The notes beneath the pieces were generated by a model. It saw only the letters and a program-made list of their open reading frames with translations, was not told the DNA's origin and ran no database searches. Shown here one piece after another: positions 25,449 to 34,856 of a stretch of DNA of 64,000 nt. Within the stretch, counting starts at the first letter, position 1. Each line of letters begins with the position of its first letter. The DNA comes from Streptomyces maremycinicus. GTDB lineage: Bacteria; Actinomycetota; Actinomycetes; Streptomycetales; Streptomycetaceae. A program made the translations under genes and the position numbers. The DNA lies in the NCBI RefSeq assembly GCF_001184025.1, contig NZ_BBYG01000012.1:124001-188000 (forward strand), written 5' to 3'.

Positions 25449-26936
25449 GTGGCCGACGAGCTCACCCCGGCTGTGCCGGACGATGCTGCCACCGCAGCGG
25501 GCCCGGAGACTGAGAGTGAGGAGCCCATCAAGCAGCGGAAGAACGGCCTGTACCCAGGCGTCTCCGACGAGCTGGCCGAGAACATGAAGTCCGGCTGGGC
25601 CGACACGGAACTGCGGGACCTGGAGCCGATCGCCCAGGCCGCCGAGACGGCCGCCCGCCGCGCCGCGCTCTCCGCGCGCTTCCCGGGCGAGCGCCTGGTG
25701 ATCCCCGCGGGCAACCTGAAGACCCGCTCGAACGACACGGAGTACGCCTTCCGCGCCTCCGTCGAGTACGCGTACCTCACCGGCAACCAGACGGAGGACG
25801 GCGTCCTCGTCCTGGAGCCCGTCGCCGACGGCCACCGGGCCACGATCTACCTGCTGCCGCGCTCCGACCGCGAGAACGGCGAGTTCTGGCTGTCCGGTCA
25901 GGGCGAGCTGTGGGTCGGCCGCAGGCACTCGCTCACCGAGGCGGAGCGGCTGTACGGCATCCCGGCCGCCGACGTGCGCCGACTGCCGGACGCACTGCGC
26001 GAGGCCACCGGCCCGGTGCGGGTCGTGCGCGGCTACGACGCGGGCATCGAGGCGGCCCTGACCGACAAGGTCACCGCCGAGCGCGACGCCGAACTGCGCG
26101 TCTTCCTCTCCGAGGCCCGCCTCGTCAAGGACGACTTCGAGATCGGCGAGCTCCAGAAGGCCGTCGACTCGACGGTCCGCGGCTTCGAGGACGTCGTGAA
26201 GGTCCTCGACCGGGCCGAGGCGACGAGCGAGCGCTACATCGAGGGCACGTTCTTCCTCCGCGCGCGGGTGGAGGGCAACGACATCGGCTACGGCACCATC
26301 GCCGCCGCCGGTCCGCACGCCTGCACGCTGCACTGGGTGCGCAACGACGGCCCGGTCCGCTCCGGCGACCTGCTGCTGCTCGACGCGGGCGTCGAGACGC
26401 ACACGTACTACACCGCCGACGTCACGCGCACGCTGCCGGTCGACGGCCGCTACACCGAGATCCAGAAGAAGATCTACGACGCCGTTTACGACGCCCAGGA
26501 AGCCGGTATCGAGGCCGTCAAGCCCGGCGGCAAGTACCGCGACTTCCACGACGCCGCGCAGCGCGTGCTGACCGAGCGGCTCGTGGAGTGGGGCCTCGTC
26601 GAGGGCCCGGTCGAGCGGGTCCTCGAGCTCGGTCTCCAGCGCCGCTGGACGCTGCACGGCACCGGTCACATGCTCGGCATGGACGTCCACGACTGCGCCG
26701 CCGCGCGCGTGGAGTCCTACGTCGACGGGACGCTGGAGCCCGGCATGGTGCTGACGGTCGAGCCCGGCCTGTACTTCCAGGCCGACGACCTGACGGTGCC
26801 CGAGGAGTACCGCGGGATCGGCGTACGGATCGAGGACGACATCCTCGTCACCCGGGACGGCAACCGGAACCTGTCGGACGGCCTGCCGCGCCGCTCCGAC
26901 GAGGTCGAAGCCTGGATGGCTTCGCTGAAGGGCTGA
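25449..26936 (+). CDS. pepP: Xaa-Pro aminopeptidase (aminopeptidase P)
   Basis: A 495-residue M24B metallopeptidase that removes an N-terminal residue before proline. The AMP_N domain spans about 60-200, and the pita-bread catalytic domain about 220-480. Metal ligands are visible as LLLLDAGVE and YYTADVTRTLP (two Asp), HGTGHMLGMDVHD (His), TVEPGLYF (Glu) and RIEDDILVT (Glu). GTG 25449 has AAGGAGG 6 bp upstream; ATG 25443 would sit on top of that site. Streptomyces usually has two PepP paralogues; this is the longer type. Confidence 0.92.
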   Translation: MADELTPAVPDDAATAAGPETESEEPIKQRKNGLYPGVSDELAENMKSGWADTELRDLEPIAQAAETAARRAALSARFPGERLVIPAGNLKTRSNDTEYAFRASVEYAYLTGNQTEDGVLVLEPVADGHRATIYLLPRSDRENGEFWLSGQGELWVGRRHSLTEAERLYGIPAADVRRLPDALREATGPVRVVRGYDAGIEAALTDKVTAERDAELRVFLSEARLVKDDFEIGELQKAVDSTVRGFEDVVKVLDRAEATSERYIEGTFFLRARVEGNDIGYGTIAAAGPHACTLHWVRNDGPVRSGDLLLLDAGVETHTYYTADVTRTLPVDGRYTEIQKKIYDAVYDAQEAGIEAVKPGGKYRDFHDAAQRVLTERLVEWGLVEGPVERVLELGLQRRWTLHGTGHMLGMDVHDCAAARVESYVDGTLEPGMVLTVEPGLYFQADDLTVPEEYRGIGVRIEDDILVTRDGNRNLSDGLPRRSDEVEAWMASLKG

Positions 26937-26950
26937 CACATCGCTGTCGG

Positions 26951-26980
26951 ATGGCCGGGTACGGGTGAGTGCCCGGCCAT
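26951..26980 (+). terminator. Terminator after pepP
   Basis: ATGGCCGGG pairs with CCCGGCCAT (9-bp stem, 12-nt loop) 14 bp after the pepP stop codon. Confidence 0.55.
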
Positions 26981-27069
26981 TCACCTGTCCGGGAGGAACC
27001 CCGGGCGGGCGGACTTCCGCGCGGGGCGGGGCTGGTGTGCAGGGGCGTTTTCTGTCTGGGGGAGACCGC

Positions 27070-28443
27070 GTGAACGACTTCTGGTCCGGTGTCGGCGTCG
27101 ATCTGCACCTGGATCCGGATGCCGCCGAAGGGCGGCGGGCCGGTCTGGAGCGGGCACTGCGGGACGCCGTGCGGGAGGGGCGGCTGGCACCCGGCAGCCG
27201 GCTGCCGGCCACCCGGCGGCTCGCGGCCGAGACCAGCATGTCCCGCAACACGGTGAAGGCCGCCTACGACCAGCTGGTCGCCGAGGGCTATCTGACGGCG
27301 CGCCAGGGCTCGGGCACCCGCGTCGCGGCCCTGCCGTCCGACGCCGCCGCACCACCGGACGCCGCCGCACGCGCGCGTGAGCCGCGTTTCGACCTGCGGC
27401 CCGGGAGCCCGGACGTCGGGGCGTTCCCGGCCGCCGCCTGGCTGCGCGCGCTGCGCCGGGCCATCGCGACGGCGCCCTCACTGGCGTACGACTACGGCGA
27501 CCCGCGCGGCCGCATCGAACTGCGCACGGCGCTCTCGGGGTATCTGGGGCGGGCCCGGGGGGTCATCGCGCCGCCCGAGCGGATCGTGATCACCTCCGGG
27601 TACGTGCAGGGTCTCGCACTCCTCACGCGCGTACTGGGCGGCACCGGGATCGCGATGGAGGACCCGGGGCTGCCCTTCCACCGCGAGGTCGTACGGCGCA
27701 ACGGCGGGACCGTGACGCCGGTGCCGGTGGACGAGCGCGGGGTGCGGGTCGGGGAACTGAGCGACGCCGGGGCCGTGGTCGTCACGCCCGCGCACCAGTA
27801 CCCGACCGGCGTGACGCTGCACCCGGGGCGGCGGCGGGCGCTGACGGAGTGGGCACGCGCGCGTGACGGGCTGATCGTCGAGGACGACTACGACGGGGAG
27901 TTCCGCTACGACCGGCAGCCGGTCGGCGCCCTCCAGGGGATGGCGCCGGGGCGGGTCGTCTATCTGGGCACCGCCTCCAAGACGCTCGGGCCCGCGCTGC
28001 GGCTGGGCTGGATGGTGCTGCCGCCGCAGCTGGTGGACGCGGTCGCCGACGTCAAGCTGCACAGCGACCACCACACCGAGACCATCGGGCAGCTCGCGCT
28101 GACCGAGCTGATCGTCGGCCACGCCTATGACCGGCACGTGCGCGCGTGCCGGCTGCGCTACCGCCGTCGCCGGGACCTGCTGCTGGAACGGGTGGGCGGG
28201 CGCCGGGGCGTGCGCGGGATCGCGGCCGGGCTGCACGCCCTGGTGGAGGTCGACGACGAGGCGGAGGTGCTGGCGCGCGCGGAGGCGGAGGGGCTCGCGG
28301 TCGGCCGTCTCGGCGAGCACTGGCACACTCCCGGCGCGGGCCGTCCGCAGGGGTTGGTCGTGGGGTACGGAACGCCTCGGGAGCGGCTGTACCCGGAGGC
28401 GCTGGAGGTGCTGACGAAGGTCCTGGGCGGCGGCCGTCCCTGA
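27070..28443 (+). CDS. MocR-type GntR regulator with aminotransferase domain
   Basis: 457 residues. A GntR winged helix covers residues 20-90 (SRLPATRRLAAETSMSRNTVKAAYDQLVAEGYL). It is joined to a fold-type I aminotransferase-like domain (115-455) that keeps the PLP lysine in GTASKTLGPALRLGWM and DDYDGEFRYDR. MocR proteins use bound PLP as part of the signal, often for PLP, GABA or amine metabolism. GTG 27070 gives the usual N-terminus. No aminotransferase or PLP-synthesis gene is next to it. The downstream MFS gene lies in the same direction 315 bp away. Confidence 0.88.
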   Translation: MNDFWSGVGVDLHLDPDAAEGRRAGLERALRDAVREGRLAPGSRLPATRRLAAETSMSRNTVKAAYDQLVAEGYLTARQGSGTRVAALPSDAAAPPDAAARAREPRFDLRPGSPDVGAFPAAAWLRALRRAIATAPSLAYDYGDPRGRIELRTALSGYLGRARGVIAPPERIVITSGYVQGLALLTRVLGGTGIAMEDPGLPFHREVVRRNGGTVTPVPVDERGVRVGELSDAGAVVVTPAHQYPTGVTLHPGRRRALTEWARARDGLIVEDDYDGEFRYDRQPVGALQGMAPGRVVYLGTASKTLGPALRLGWMVLPPQLVDAVADVKLHSDHHTETIGQLALTELIVGHAYDRHVRACRLRYRRRRDLLLERVGGRRGVRGIAAGLHALVEVDDEAEVLARAEAEGLAVGRLGEHWHTPGAGRPQGLVVGYGTPRERLYPEALEVLTKVLGGGRP

Positions 28444-28530
28444 TCGGACCGCGACCGCACCCCGCCGGACCCGGCCGGGCCTCGCGGACCGGGACGGACT
28501 TCGCCCGGGACAGCGCGGGGCAGGGGCGAG

Positions 28531-28664
<134 letters not shown>

Positions 28665-28722
28665 GACGAACGGGGTGTGATCCGGGCGGGATTGGGCCTG
28701 TTTTGCGGCCGGTGATTGGGGC

Positions 28723-28758
28723 TGTCGAGCGGCCCACCGCGCCCCTAGCGTCGTCGGT
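28723..28758 (+). promoter_or_regulatory. Possible leaderless promoter of the MFS gene
   Basis: TGTCGA (28723-28728), a 17-bp spacer, then TAGCGT (28746-28751). The ATG begins 8 bp after the -10, so the transcript would start at or next to it, and no ribosome-binding site is present. Confidence 0.45.
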
Positions 28759-29976
28759 ATGTCGAAGACTCGCCCCGCGCGGCTGCTCGCGGTCGCCCAG
28801 TTGGCCAACTCGGTCGGGGACGGCGCGTACTACACGACGTCGGCCCTGTACTTCACCCAGGTGATGGGGCTCGCCCCCGCGCGCGTGGGCCTCGGTCTCA
28901 CCCTCGGGTGGGCGGTCGGCTCGCTGGCCGGAGTGCCGCTGGGACGGCTCGCCGACCGGCGCGGAGCGCGCGGCACGGCGGTGCTGCTGGCCCTCACGAC
29001 CGGGCTCGCGGTGGCGTCCTTCACCCTCGTGCGCGGCTTCGTGCCGTTCGTGCTCGTGGCGTGCGGGTACGCGGCCGCGCAGTCGGGGCTGGCGGCGGCC
29101 CGGCAGGCCCTGCTGGCCGGGTTGGTGCCGGCCGGGGAGCGGACGGGACTGCTCGCCCGGCTCCAGGCGACGCTGAACGCGGGGCTCGCGGTGGGCGCCG
29201 GGCTCGGCGGGCTCGCGCTGCACGCCGGGACGCGGGAGGCGTACCTCGGGGTGTTCGTGGTCGACGCGGTGAGCTTCCTGGTGTGCGCGTCGCTGCTCGC
29301 CCGGCTGCCCCGGCCGGCTCCCGGCGCGGTCCGTCCGCGCGGGAGCGGCCTCGGGGTGCTGCGGGACCGGCCGTACGCCCTGGTGGCGCTCCTGAACACC
29401 GTGCTGCTGCTGCGGATGCCGCTGCTCAGTCTGGTGCTGCCGCTGTGGATCACGGAGCGGACCGGGGCGCCCGCCTGGCTGGTCTCCGCGCTGTTCGTGC
29501 TCAACACCGCCGTGGTGACGGTGTTCCAGGTGCGGGCGGCCCGTGGCGTGACGGGGTTGGCGAGCGCCACGCGCGCGGTGCGTCGGGCGGGCTGGGTGAT
29601 GTGTGCCGCGTGCGCGGTGTTCGCCCTGTCCGCGGGCGCCTCGCCGTGGGTGGCGGCGGGCGTGCTGGTGCTGGGGTCGGTGCTCCAGGTGGTCGCGGAG
29701 ATGGGGCAGTCCGCGGGCTCCTGGCAGCTCTCCTTCGACCTGGCGCCGGCCGACCGGGTCGGCGAGTACCAGGGGTTGTTCGGCACCGGTGTCACGGTGG
29801 CCCGCACCCTCGGTCCGCTGGTCCTGACCTGGCTGCTGGTCGAACGGGGCACACCGGGCTGGCTGCTGCTGGGCGCGGCGATGGTCGCGGCGTCGTACGC
29901 GATGGGGCCGGCCGCCCGGCGGGCCGCGGCCGACCGGGCGGCCGGGCCGTCGGCCGCGCTGGTCCCGGCGAGCTGA
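28759..29976 (+). CDS. MFS transporter
   Basis: A 405-residue major facilitator protein with about twelve helices. It has an N-terminal QLANSVGDGAYYTTSALYFTQ helix and the loop-2/3 motif GRLADRRGARG, as in MFS multidrug exporters. It starts at ATG 28759 without a Shine-Dalgarno. The upstream MocR regulator and the intervening microsatellite suggest, but do not prove, co-regulation. Substrate unknown. Confidence 0.82.
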   Translation: MSKTRPARLLAVAQLANSVGDGAYYTTSALYFTQVMGLAPARVGLGLTLGWAVGSLAGVPLGRLADRRGARGTAVLLALTTGLAVASFTLVRGFVPFVLVACGYAAAQSGLAAARQALLAGLVPAGERTGLLARLQATLNAGLAVGAGLGGLALHAGTREAYLGVFVVDAVSFLVCASLLARLPRPAPGAVRPRGSGLGVLRDRPYALVALLNTVLLLRMPLLSLVLPLWITERTGAPAWLVSALFVLNTAVVTVFQVRAARGVTGLASATRAVRRAGWVMCAACAVFALSAGASPWVAAGVLVLGSVLQVVAEMGQSAGSWQLSFDLAPADRVGEYQGLFGTGVTVARTLGPLVLTWLLVERGTPGWLLLGAAMVAASYAMGPAARRAAADRAAGPSAALVPAS

Positions 29977-30266
29977 CGGCGCCGCCCACCCTGAGCACCC
30001 TGACCACACCGGACGAGCCTGAGCAGACCCGCGCAACCCGGAGCAGGCCCGAGCGCGCCCCTGGCCCACGCGCTCCGGGGCGGCCCGAAGACCGCCGCCT
30101 CATACCCTGCGCCCTACGTCCGCCGCGGCCCGTGGCGGGCCCGTGTCCGGTTGCCCGATGCCTGCCGCCCGTTGCCCGTTGCCCGTTGCCCGATATATGT
30201 CGACGGCCGCCCGATACCTGTCGCCTGTCGCCTCTCGACGGCCGCCTGTCGTCGCCCTCGGCCCGC

Positions 30267-31100
30267 TCAGGGCGCCCGGGTGAGTGCGGTGACCGGCAGG
30301 GAGTCGACGAAGAGCGCGCCCGCCAGGAGACCCGCGCTGCCGCGCGGGCTCCACGCGCGCGTGTGGAGGTCGGTGTCGAGCTCGGACAGGGCCGCGCGGC
30401 CGGCCGGGGTCGCCGTGCCGCCCGCCTCGAGGATGCCGCGGGCCCCGGCCTGTACATGACGCAGCCCCAGGGGACCGGCGGTGTGCAGGAGTTCGGTGTC
30501 CTGGAGGGTGGACATGACGGTGAGCAGGGCGTCGAGTCGCGCCTCGGGTTCGTCCGCGCCGGCCGAGCGGGCCGCGGCCAGCGCGTCCAGGGCCCGCCGT
30601 ACGTGCGGGAATCCTGCGCGTGCCTCGCCCCGGGCACCGGCCGCGCCGTACTTCGCCGAGACCGTCGCGCCCCGCGAGGGACGCCGCGGGGCGGCCCGGT
30701 CGGGGTGGGCGGCGATCCTCTTGGCCGTCGCGGCGACGTCGACGCCCCGCGCGCGGGTGTCGAGGGCGGCCGCCGCGACCAGCAGGCCGAGCGTCCACAG
30801 CGCACCCCGGTGCCCGCCCCCGGCGAGGCCCACCGAATGCTCGGTGCACCTTCCGATCGCGCCCAGCTCCGCGCGGAGCCGGGGCGTGGGTTCGCCGGTG
30901 CGACGGGCGGCCGCGGCCATCGCCGCGAGGCCGGGTGCGAGCGCCTTGGCCGACCAGCGCAGCCCGCGGTGGTCCTTGCGGGTGACGCGGGCGGCCAGGT
31001 CACGTGGGTCGGGCAGGCCCGGCTTGGGAGCCAGGGCCAGTTGCCCCGTCAGCGCGGCCACGGCGGCCTGCGCGAGCGCCTCGTCCTCACGGCTTGTCAT
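30267..31100 (-). CDS. CitG/MdcB-like triphosphoribosyl-dephospho-CoA synthase family protein
   Basis: A 277-residue all-helical protein. Family motifs are visible: LALAPKPGLPDPRD, GHRGALWTLGLLVAAAAL, SAKYGAAGARGEARAGFPHV and LLTVMSTLQDTELLHTAG. In citrate lyase and malonate decarboxylase systems this enzyme makes the prosthetic-group precursor 2'-(5''-triphosphoribosyl)-3'-dephospho-CoA. No lyase or decarboxylase subunits are nearby. It starts 9 bp after the intradiol dioxygenase gene and is surely its operon partner, which is unusual. The substrate may differ from the classical one. Confidence 0.82.
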   Translation of the reverse strand: MTSREDEALAQAAVAALTGQLALAPKPGLPDPRDLAARVTRKDHRGLRWSAKALAPGLAAMAAAARRTGEPTPRLRAELGAIGRCTEHSVGLAGGGHRGALWTLGLLVAAAALDTRARGVDVAATAKRIAAHPDRAAPRRPSRGATVSAKYGAAGARGEARAGFPHVRRALDALAAARSAGADEPEARLDALLTVMSTLQDTELLHTAGPLGLRHVQAGARGILEAGGTATPAGRAALSELDTDLHTRAWSPRGSAGLLAGALFVDSLPVTALTRAP

Positions 31101-31109
31101 GTACCGACC

Positions 31110-32057
31110 CTATGAGGAGGCGGAGGCCGACGGGGTGTCGCTCGGCGGGGTGCCCGTCGGAGCGTCACCGGGGGTGCCGCTCGGGGGCGTACCACCGCCG
31201 CCTCCGCCGCCGCCCGCACCGGTGTTCTCGGCGTCGGGGTCCACGCCCAGGGTGATGGACCCCTTGTAGCCCTTGGAGGGATCGGCCTTGTGCACGGCCT
31301 TCAGGGTCAGCAGGCCGCTGGGAACGCCGCCGCCGTCGTAGACCATGTCGTTGTCGAGGGTGGTGTAGCTGCCGGAGTGCCGGGAGTAGGGCTCCAGCGT
31401 GAAGATCTCCTCGGCGATGTCGTCGGGGAAGAAGAGCTGGCCCGTGTAGTTGACCTTGCCGCCCTCGTAGGTGCCGTCCTCCTTCTGGCCGCCCGTGTGC
31501 ACCTTGAGGTGGATGTGGCAGGTGCGCGGGGTGTACCAGCCGGGGAAGATCGTCTCGAACTTGACCACCCCGTTGGCGTTGGCGATCTGGTAGCCGCGCA
31601 GGTAGGTGTCGTCGTCGGCGGTGGAGCCGTCCTCGCTCTCCGCCGGGGCCGAACCGCCCGGGTTGGCGGTCGTGTAGCCGGAGTAGTAACCCCAGGCGTC
31701 GCAGTGCCAGATCTCGACAGCGGCCCCGGAGACCGGCGTGCAGCCGTCGGTGGCGTCGACGACGGTGAGGCGCAGGGTCAGCGGCACACCGCTCTTGCCC
31801 TCGGTGATGTCCTTGCGCACCAAGGCACCGTCGAGGTAGTAGGGCCCTTCCGTGACGCTCGTCATCAGCGTCATACAGCTGCTGCTCGTGGAGGTCGAGG
31901 TGGCGGACGCCGACGCGCTCGCCGCGTCGTCCGCGGCCGTGTCGGCGAAGGCGGCCTGGTACCCGGCGACGGCGAGACCGCCGGCCGCGACCGTGCCGCC
32001 GGTCACCACGAGGGCGCGGCGCCGGGTAATGGTGGAGTCCTTGTGGTTTCCCGTCAT
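31110..32057 (-). CDS. Tat-exported intradiol ring-cleavage dioxygenase-like protein
   Basis: 315 residues. A Tat signal with TRRRALVVTGG (residues 12-22) is followed by a hydrophobic stretch ending QAAFA, a Ser/Ala linker, and an intradiol dioxygenase domain (about 60-260) with the Fe(III) ligands in EGPYYLDG (Tyr) and FPGWYTPRTCHIHLKV (Tyr and two His). The last 35 residues are a Gly/Pro/Ser tail. It would cleave catechol-type aromatics outside the cytoplasm, perhaps lignin- or humus-derived. ATG 32057 keeps a standard Tat signal; starts at 32063 and 32093 are in frame. First gene of a two-gene operon. Confidence 0.87.
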   Translation of the reverse strand: MTGNHKDSTITRRRALVVTGGTVAAGGLAVAGYQAAFADTAADDAASASASATSTSTSSSCMTLMTSVTEGPYYLDGALVRKDITEGKSGVPLTLRLTVVDATDGCTPVSGAAVEIWHCDAWGYYSGYTTANPGGSAPAESEDGSTADDDTYLRGYQIANANGVVKFETIFPGWYTPRTCHIHLKVHTGGQKEDGTYEGGKVNYTGQLFFPDDIAEEIFTLEPYSRHSGSYTTLDNDMVYDGGGVPSGLLTLKAVHKADPSKGYKGSITLGVDPDAENTGAGGGGGGGGTPPSGTPGDAPTGTPPSDTPSASASS

Positions 32058-32228
32058 GGACATGAACGTAGGGAGGGCAGCCGTCAGCGACATGAGGGAA
32101 CACTGAGAGGGACCTGTGAGCGCCCGGAAGGCCGAACTCCCGCCTCCCGGAGAGATCCTGCCGGCCCCGACCGGCCCCTGCCCGCCCCTGCCCGCCCCGA
32201 GGGGACGCCTGCCGTGACCGACGCGGGG

Positions 32229-32705
32229 TCAGACGGCGATGAGCGGAGCGTCCTTGCGCCACTTGAGGATCTTGTCGAAGCTCACCACCGCGCCGCTGCG
32301 GCCCGGCTTGTTGCCGATGTGGACGTGGTCGGCGAGTTCCTGGATGAGGTAGAGGCCTCGGCCGTGCTCGGCGTAGGTGTCGCTGTGGACGGGGCGGTCA
32401 TGGACGGAGTGGTCCGCCCGGCCGGTGCGGCCGCCGGCGAATCCCGGCCCCGAGTCCGCGACTTCGATGCGGCACTTCTCGCCGTCGAGGTAGGCGGTGA
32501 CGCGGTACGCCTCCGAACAGCCGCCGCGCGCGGCGCCCCCGCCGTGCTCGACGGCGTTGGCACAGGCCTCGCTCAGGGCGACGGACAGGTCGTAGCTGAC
32601 GTCGGGATCGACGCCCGCCGTCTCCATGGTGCCGAGCAGCAGGCGGCGGGCGAGCGGCACGCTCGCGGCATCGCGCCGCAGATGGAGTGACCACCAGATG
32701 CTCAT
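32229..32705 (-). CDS. HATPase-domain regulator (RsbW-like)
   Basis: A 158-residue single GHKL ATPase domain: VALSEACANAVEHGG (N box), RIEVADSGPGFAG, then EHGRGLYLIQELAD. It is typical of Streptomyces stand-alone anti-sigma-like kinases. ATG 32705 is preceded by GGAGG at 7 bp, and the frame is open further upstream without a good start. Monocistronic, divergent from the copper cluster. Partner unknown. Confidence 0.85.
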   Translation of the reverse strand: MSIWWSLHLRRDAASVPLARRLLLGTMETAGVDPDVSYDLSVALSEACANAVEHGGGAARGGCSEAYRVTAYLDGEKCRIEVADSGPGFAGGRTGRADHSVHDRPVHSDTYAEHGRGLYLIQELADHVHIGNKPGRSGAVVSFDKILKWRKDAPLIAV

Positions 32706-32947
32706 GCTCCAGCCTCCAGGCCGCGGCTCGACATACCGATACGTATTGCCCCTCGAGGCCCTGCGTAAGCGCGAATTCCGCGTGATGCCGCCCATATGGG
32801 GGATGCCCGCGGCTCTGAAATCGGTGTATGTGGGACCCAGGGCCATCAGTCGTACCAGTCATTACAGAAGATGATCTTCCGCATCGTACGGAATCTTGTG
32901 GACCTGCCGTATGGACGAGGTGAGGCCAGTGCGATGATGAGCCCGCC

Positions 32948-33826
32948 ATGACTGCCCCCCACAGCGAGCGCTCAGGTCGCGATCTACGGCTGCTGCGAGC
33001 CGCGGTGTTCGCCGTGGTCTGCGTCGTGCTGGCCGCGGCCGGGCACACCATGGCCTCCTGCGCCACGGTTCCGCTGTGGACACTGGGCGCGGGATTCCTC
33101 GGCGCCCTCGCGGTCGTCGTGCCGCTCGCCGGACGCCGGCGCTCGCTGCCGGGCATCGCCGTACTGCTCGCGGTCGGGCAGACCGTGCTGCACACGCTGT
33201 TCGGACTCGGCCAGCACACCGCCTCCGTCACGGCTTCCGCCACCGCTTCCGCCTCCACCACGGCCTCGGCCATGTCCGACGCCACGCTCGTCGCACGGGC
33301 GGCCCGGCTGGTGTGCGGGGCCACGGCGGCCGCGATCAGCCCCGCCCGGGCCCAGCGGATCCTCGTCGACGCGCGGCTCTACCCGAGCGGCGACGGCGGC
33401 GCCGCCGGGAGCGGTACGGAGATGAGCGGCATGAGCGGGATGGGGGCCGCGCATCACCCCGCGGACGCCCTGGCCACCGCCGGCACGTCGATGTCCCTGC
33501 TGCCGTCCCTGCCCATGCTGCTCGGCCACGTCCTCGCGGCCGTCGCCGCCGGATGGTTGCTGCGGTGCGGTGACACGGCCCTGCTGCGGCTGATCGCCCT
33601 GTCGGCGCACGGGGTCGCCGAGGGCGCGCTCGTACGTTCCCTGCGAGGGGCGCTCGCGCTGGTGCGCGCTCTGCTCGCCGGGCTGCCCGCCGTACCCGGG
33701 GCGGGACCGCGCGTCCCGCGCGCCGCCCTGCTCGCGGCCGTGCCCGCTCCCCGCACCACCGCACTCCAGCACTCGGTGATCAGACGCGGCCCACCGGACG
33801 TGTCCCTTCTCGTCCTCGCTGCCTGA
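32948..33826 (+). CDS. Integral membrane protein at the head of the copper cluster
   Basis: 292 residues with about five hydrophobic helices (near 17-38, 42-62, 68-88, 187-207 and 212-230). The extracytoplasmic loop between helices 3 and 4 contains a Met/His-rich stretch, GTEMSGMSGMGAAHHPAD, and a Thr/Ser/Ala repeat. That loop looks like a copper-binding segment. It lies immediately upstream of the YcnI, Sco, PCuAC and CopC-D genes. The family is not recognised beyond a conserved actinobacterial membrane protein. A role in copper sensing or delivery is inference. Confidence 0.75.
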   Translation: MTAPHSERSGRDLRLLRAAVFAVVCVVLAAAGHTMASCATVPLWTLGAGFLGALAVVVPLAGRRRSLPGIAVLLAVGQTVLHTLFGLGQHTASVTASATASASTTASAMSDATLVARAARLVCGATAAAISPARAQRILVDARLYPSGDGGAAGSGTEMSGMSGMGAAHHPADALATAGTSMSLLPSLPMLLGHVLAAVAAGWLLRCGDTALLRLIALSAHGVAEGALVRSLRGALALVRALLAGLPAVPGAGPRVPRAALLAAVPAPRTTALQHSVIRRGPPDVSLLVLAA

Positions 33827-33951
33827 CACGACACGACCAGCACTCCACATCAGGGGGGAGCGGCCGCCGTCGTGCGGCACGCGCGCGTGCGCACCCGTGT
33901 GCCCACGCCTCTCTCACCCGCAGATTCACTCAGAGTGGAGTGCTCGCTGTC

Positions 33952-34716
33952 ATGAAGGCCTCTCGTATCGCCTCCCGCGTCGCCGCCGCCGCTGCCGTCG
34001 CCGGTTCCGCCGTTCTCGTCCTGTCCTCGCCCGCCTTCGCGCACGTCAGCGTCGCCGCCGAGGGCACCGCCGCCAAGGGCGGCTACGCGGTCGTCGACTT
34101 CAAGGTCCCCAACGAGCGGGACAACGCCTCGACCACCAAGCTCGAGGTCACCTTCCCGACCGACCACCCGCTGGCCTCCGCGATGCCGGAGCCGGTCAAC
34201 GGCTGGAAGATCGCCGTCACCAAGGCGAAGCTCGCCAAGCCCATCGAGCTGCACGGCAAGCAGATCTCCGAGGCCGTCTCCAAGATCACCTGGACCGCCA
34301 CCGGCAAGGGCATCGAGGCCGGCTACTTCCAGAAGTTCCCGGTCTCCGTCGGCGCGCTTCCCGAGGACGCCGACGAACTCGTCTTCAAGGCGATCCAGAC
34401 GTACTCCAACAACGAGGTCGTGCGCTGGATCGAGATCCAGGAGGACGGCGCGGAGGAGCCCGAGAACCCGGCTCCCGTGCTCGCCCTGACCGCCGCCTCC
34501 GAGGACGAGCACTCCCACGGCGCGGCCGCCGAGGACGCCTCCGACGAGTCCTCCGACGACGCCAAGGCGGCTTCCTCGACGACCGAGGCGGCCTCCGACT
34601 CCGACAGCAGTGACACCACCGCCCGGGTCCTCGGCGTGGTCGGCATCGTCGTCGGCGCCGCCGGTGTGGCCTACGGCGTCCTCGCGGGCCGCCGCCGGAA
34701 CACGACCGAGGCCTGA
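33952..34716 (+). CDS. YcnI-like copper-binding exported protein (DUF1775)
   Basis: 254 residues. The signal peptide ends PAFA so that the mature chain begins with His31 (HVSVAAEG), and a conserved tryptophan follows in NGWKIAV. These are the ligands of the mono-histidine-brace Cu(II) site described for YcnI. The C-terminus has an acidic Ser/Asp linker, one transmembrane helix (RVLGVVGIVVGAAGVAYGVL) and a basic anchor. It should sit outside the membrane. ATG 33952 is preferred over GTG 33940. It is upstream of Sco in the same direction. Confidence 0.88.
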   Translation: MKASRIASRVAAAAAVAGSAVLVLSSPAFAHVSVAAEGTAAKGGYAVVDFKVPNERDNASTTKLEVTFPTDHPLASAMPEPVNGWKIAVTKAKLAKPIELHGKQISEAVSKITWTATGKGIEAGYFQKFPVSVGALPEDADELVFKAIQTYSNNEVVRWIEIQEDGAEEPENPAPVLALTAASEDEHSHGAAAEDASDESSDDAKAASSTTEAASDSDSSDTTARVLGVVGIVVGAAGVAYGVLAGRRRNTTEA

Positions 34717-34767
34717 GCCCCACCCCAGCGTCGGGCGGCCGCGGTCGCCCGACGCCTGCTCCTCGAC

Positions 34768-34828
34768 GGTGCGCACCGGGGCACCTGGGCCCTGTCGTAC
34801 AGCCGCCCCGTACACCCCGGTGCGCGCC
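34768..34828. repeat. Long inverted repeat upstream of Sco
   Basis: GGTGCGCACCGGGG (34768-34781) pairs with CCCCGGTGCGCGCC (34815-34828), with one mismatch and a 33-nt loop. It lies between ycnI and sco: either a terminator of the first or a 5' UTR structure of the second. Confidence 0.55.
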
Positions 34829-34856
34829 GGAGTTCACACATCTGGGACATTTTTCT

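Noticed and set aside
32094..32228. Separate small gene between the dioxygenase and HATPase genes
   Set aside because: No open frame with a start signal; only promoter-sized space.
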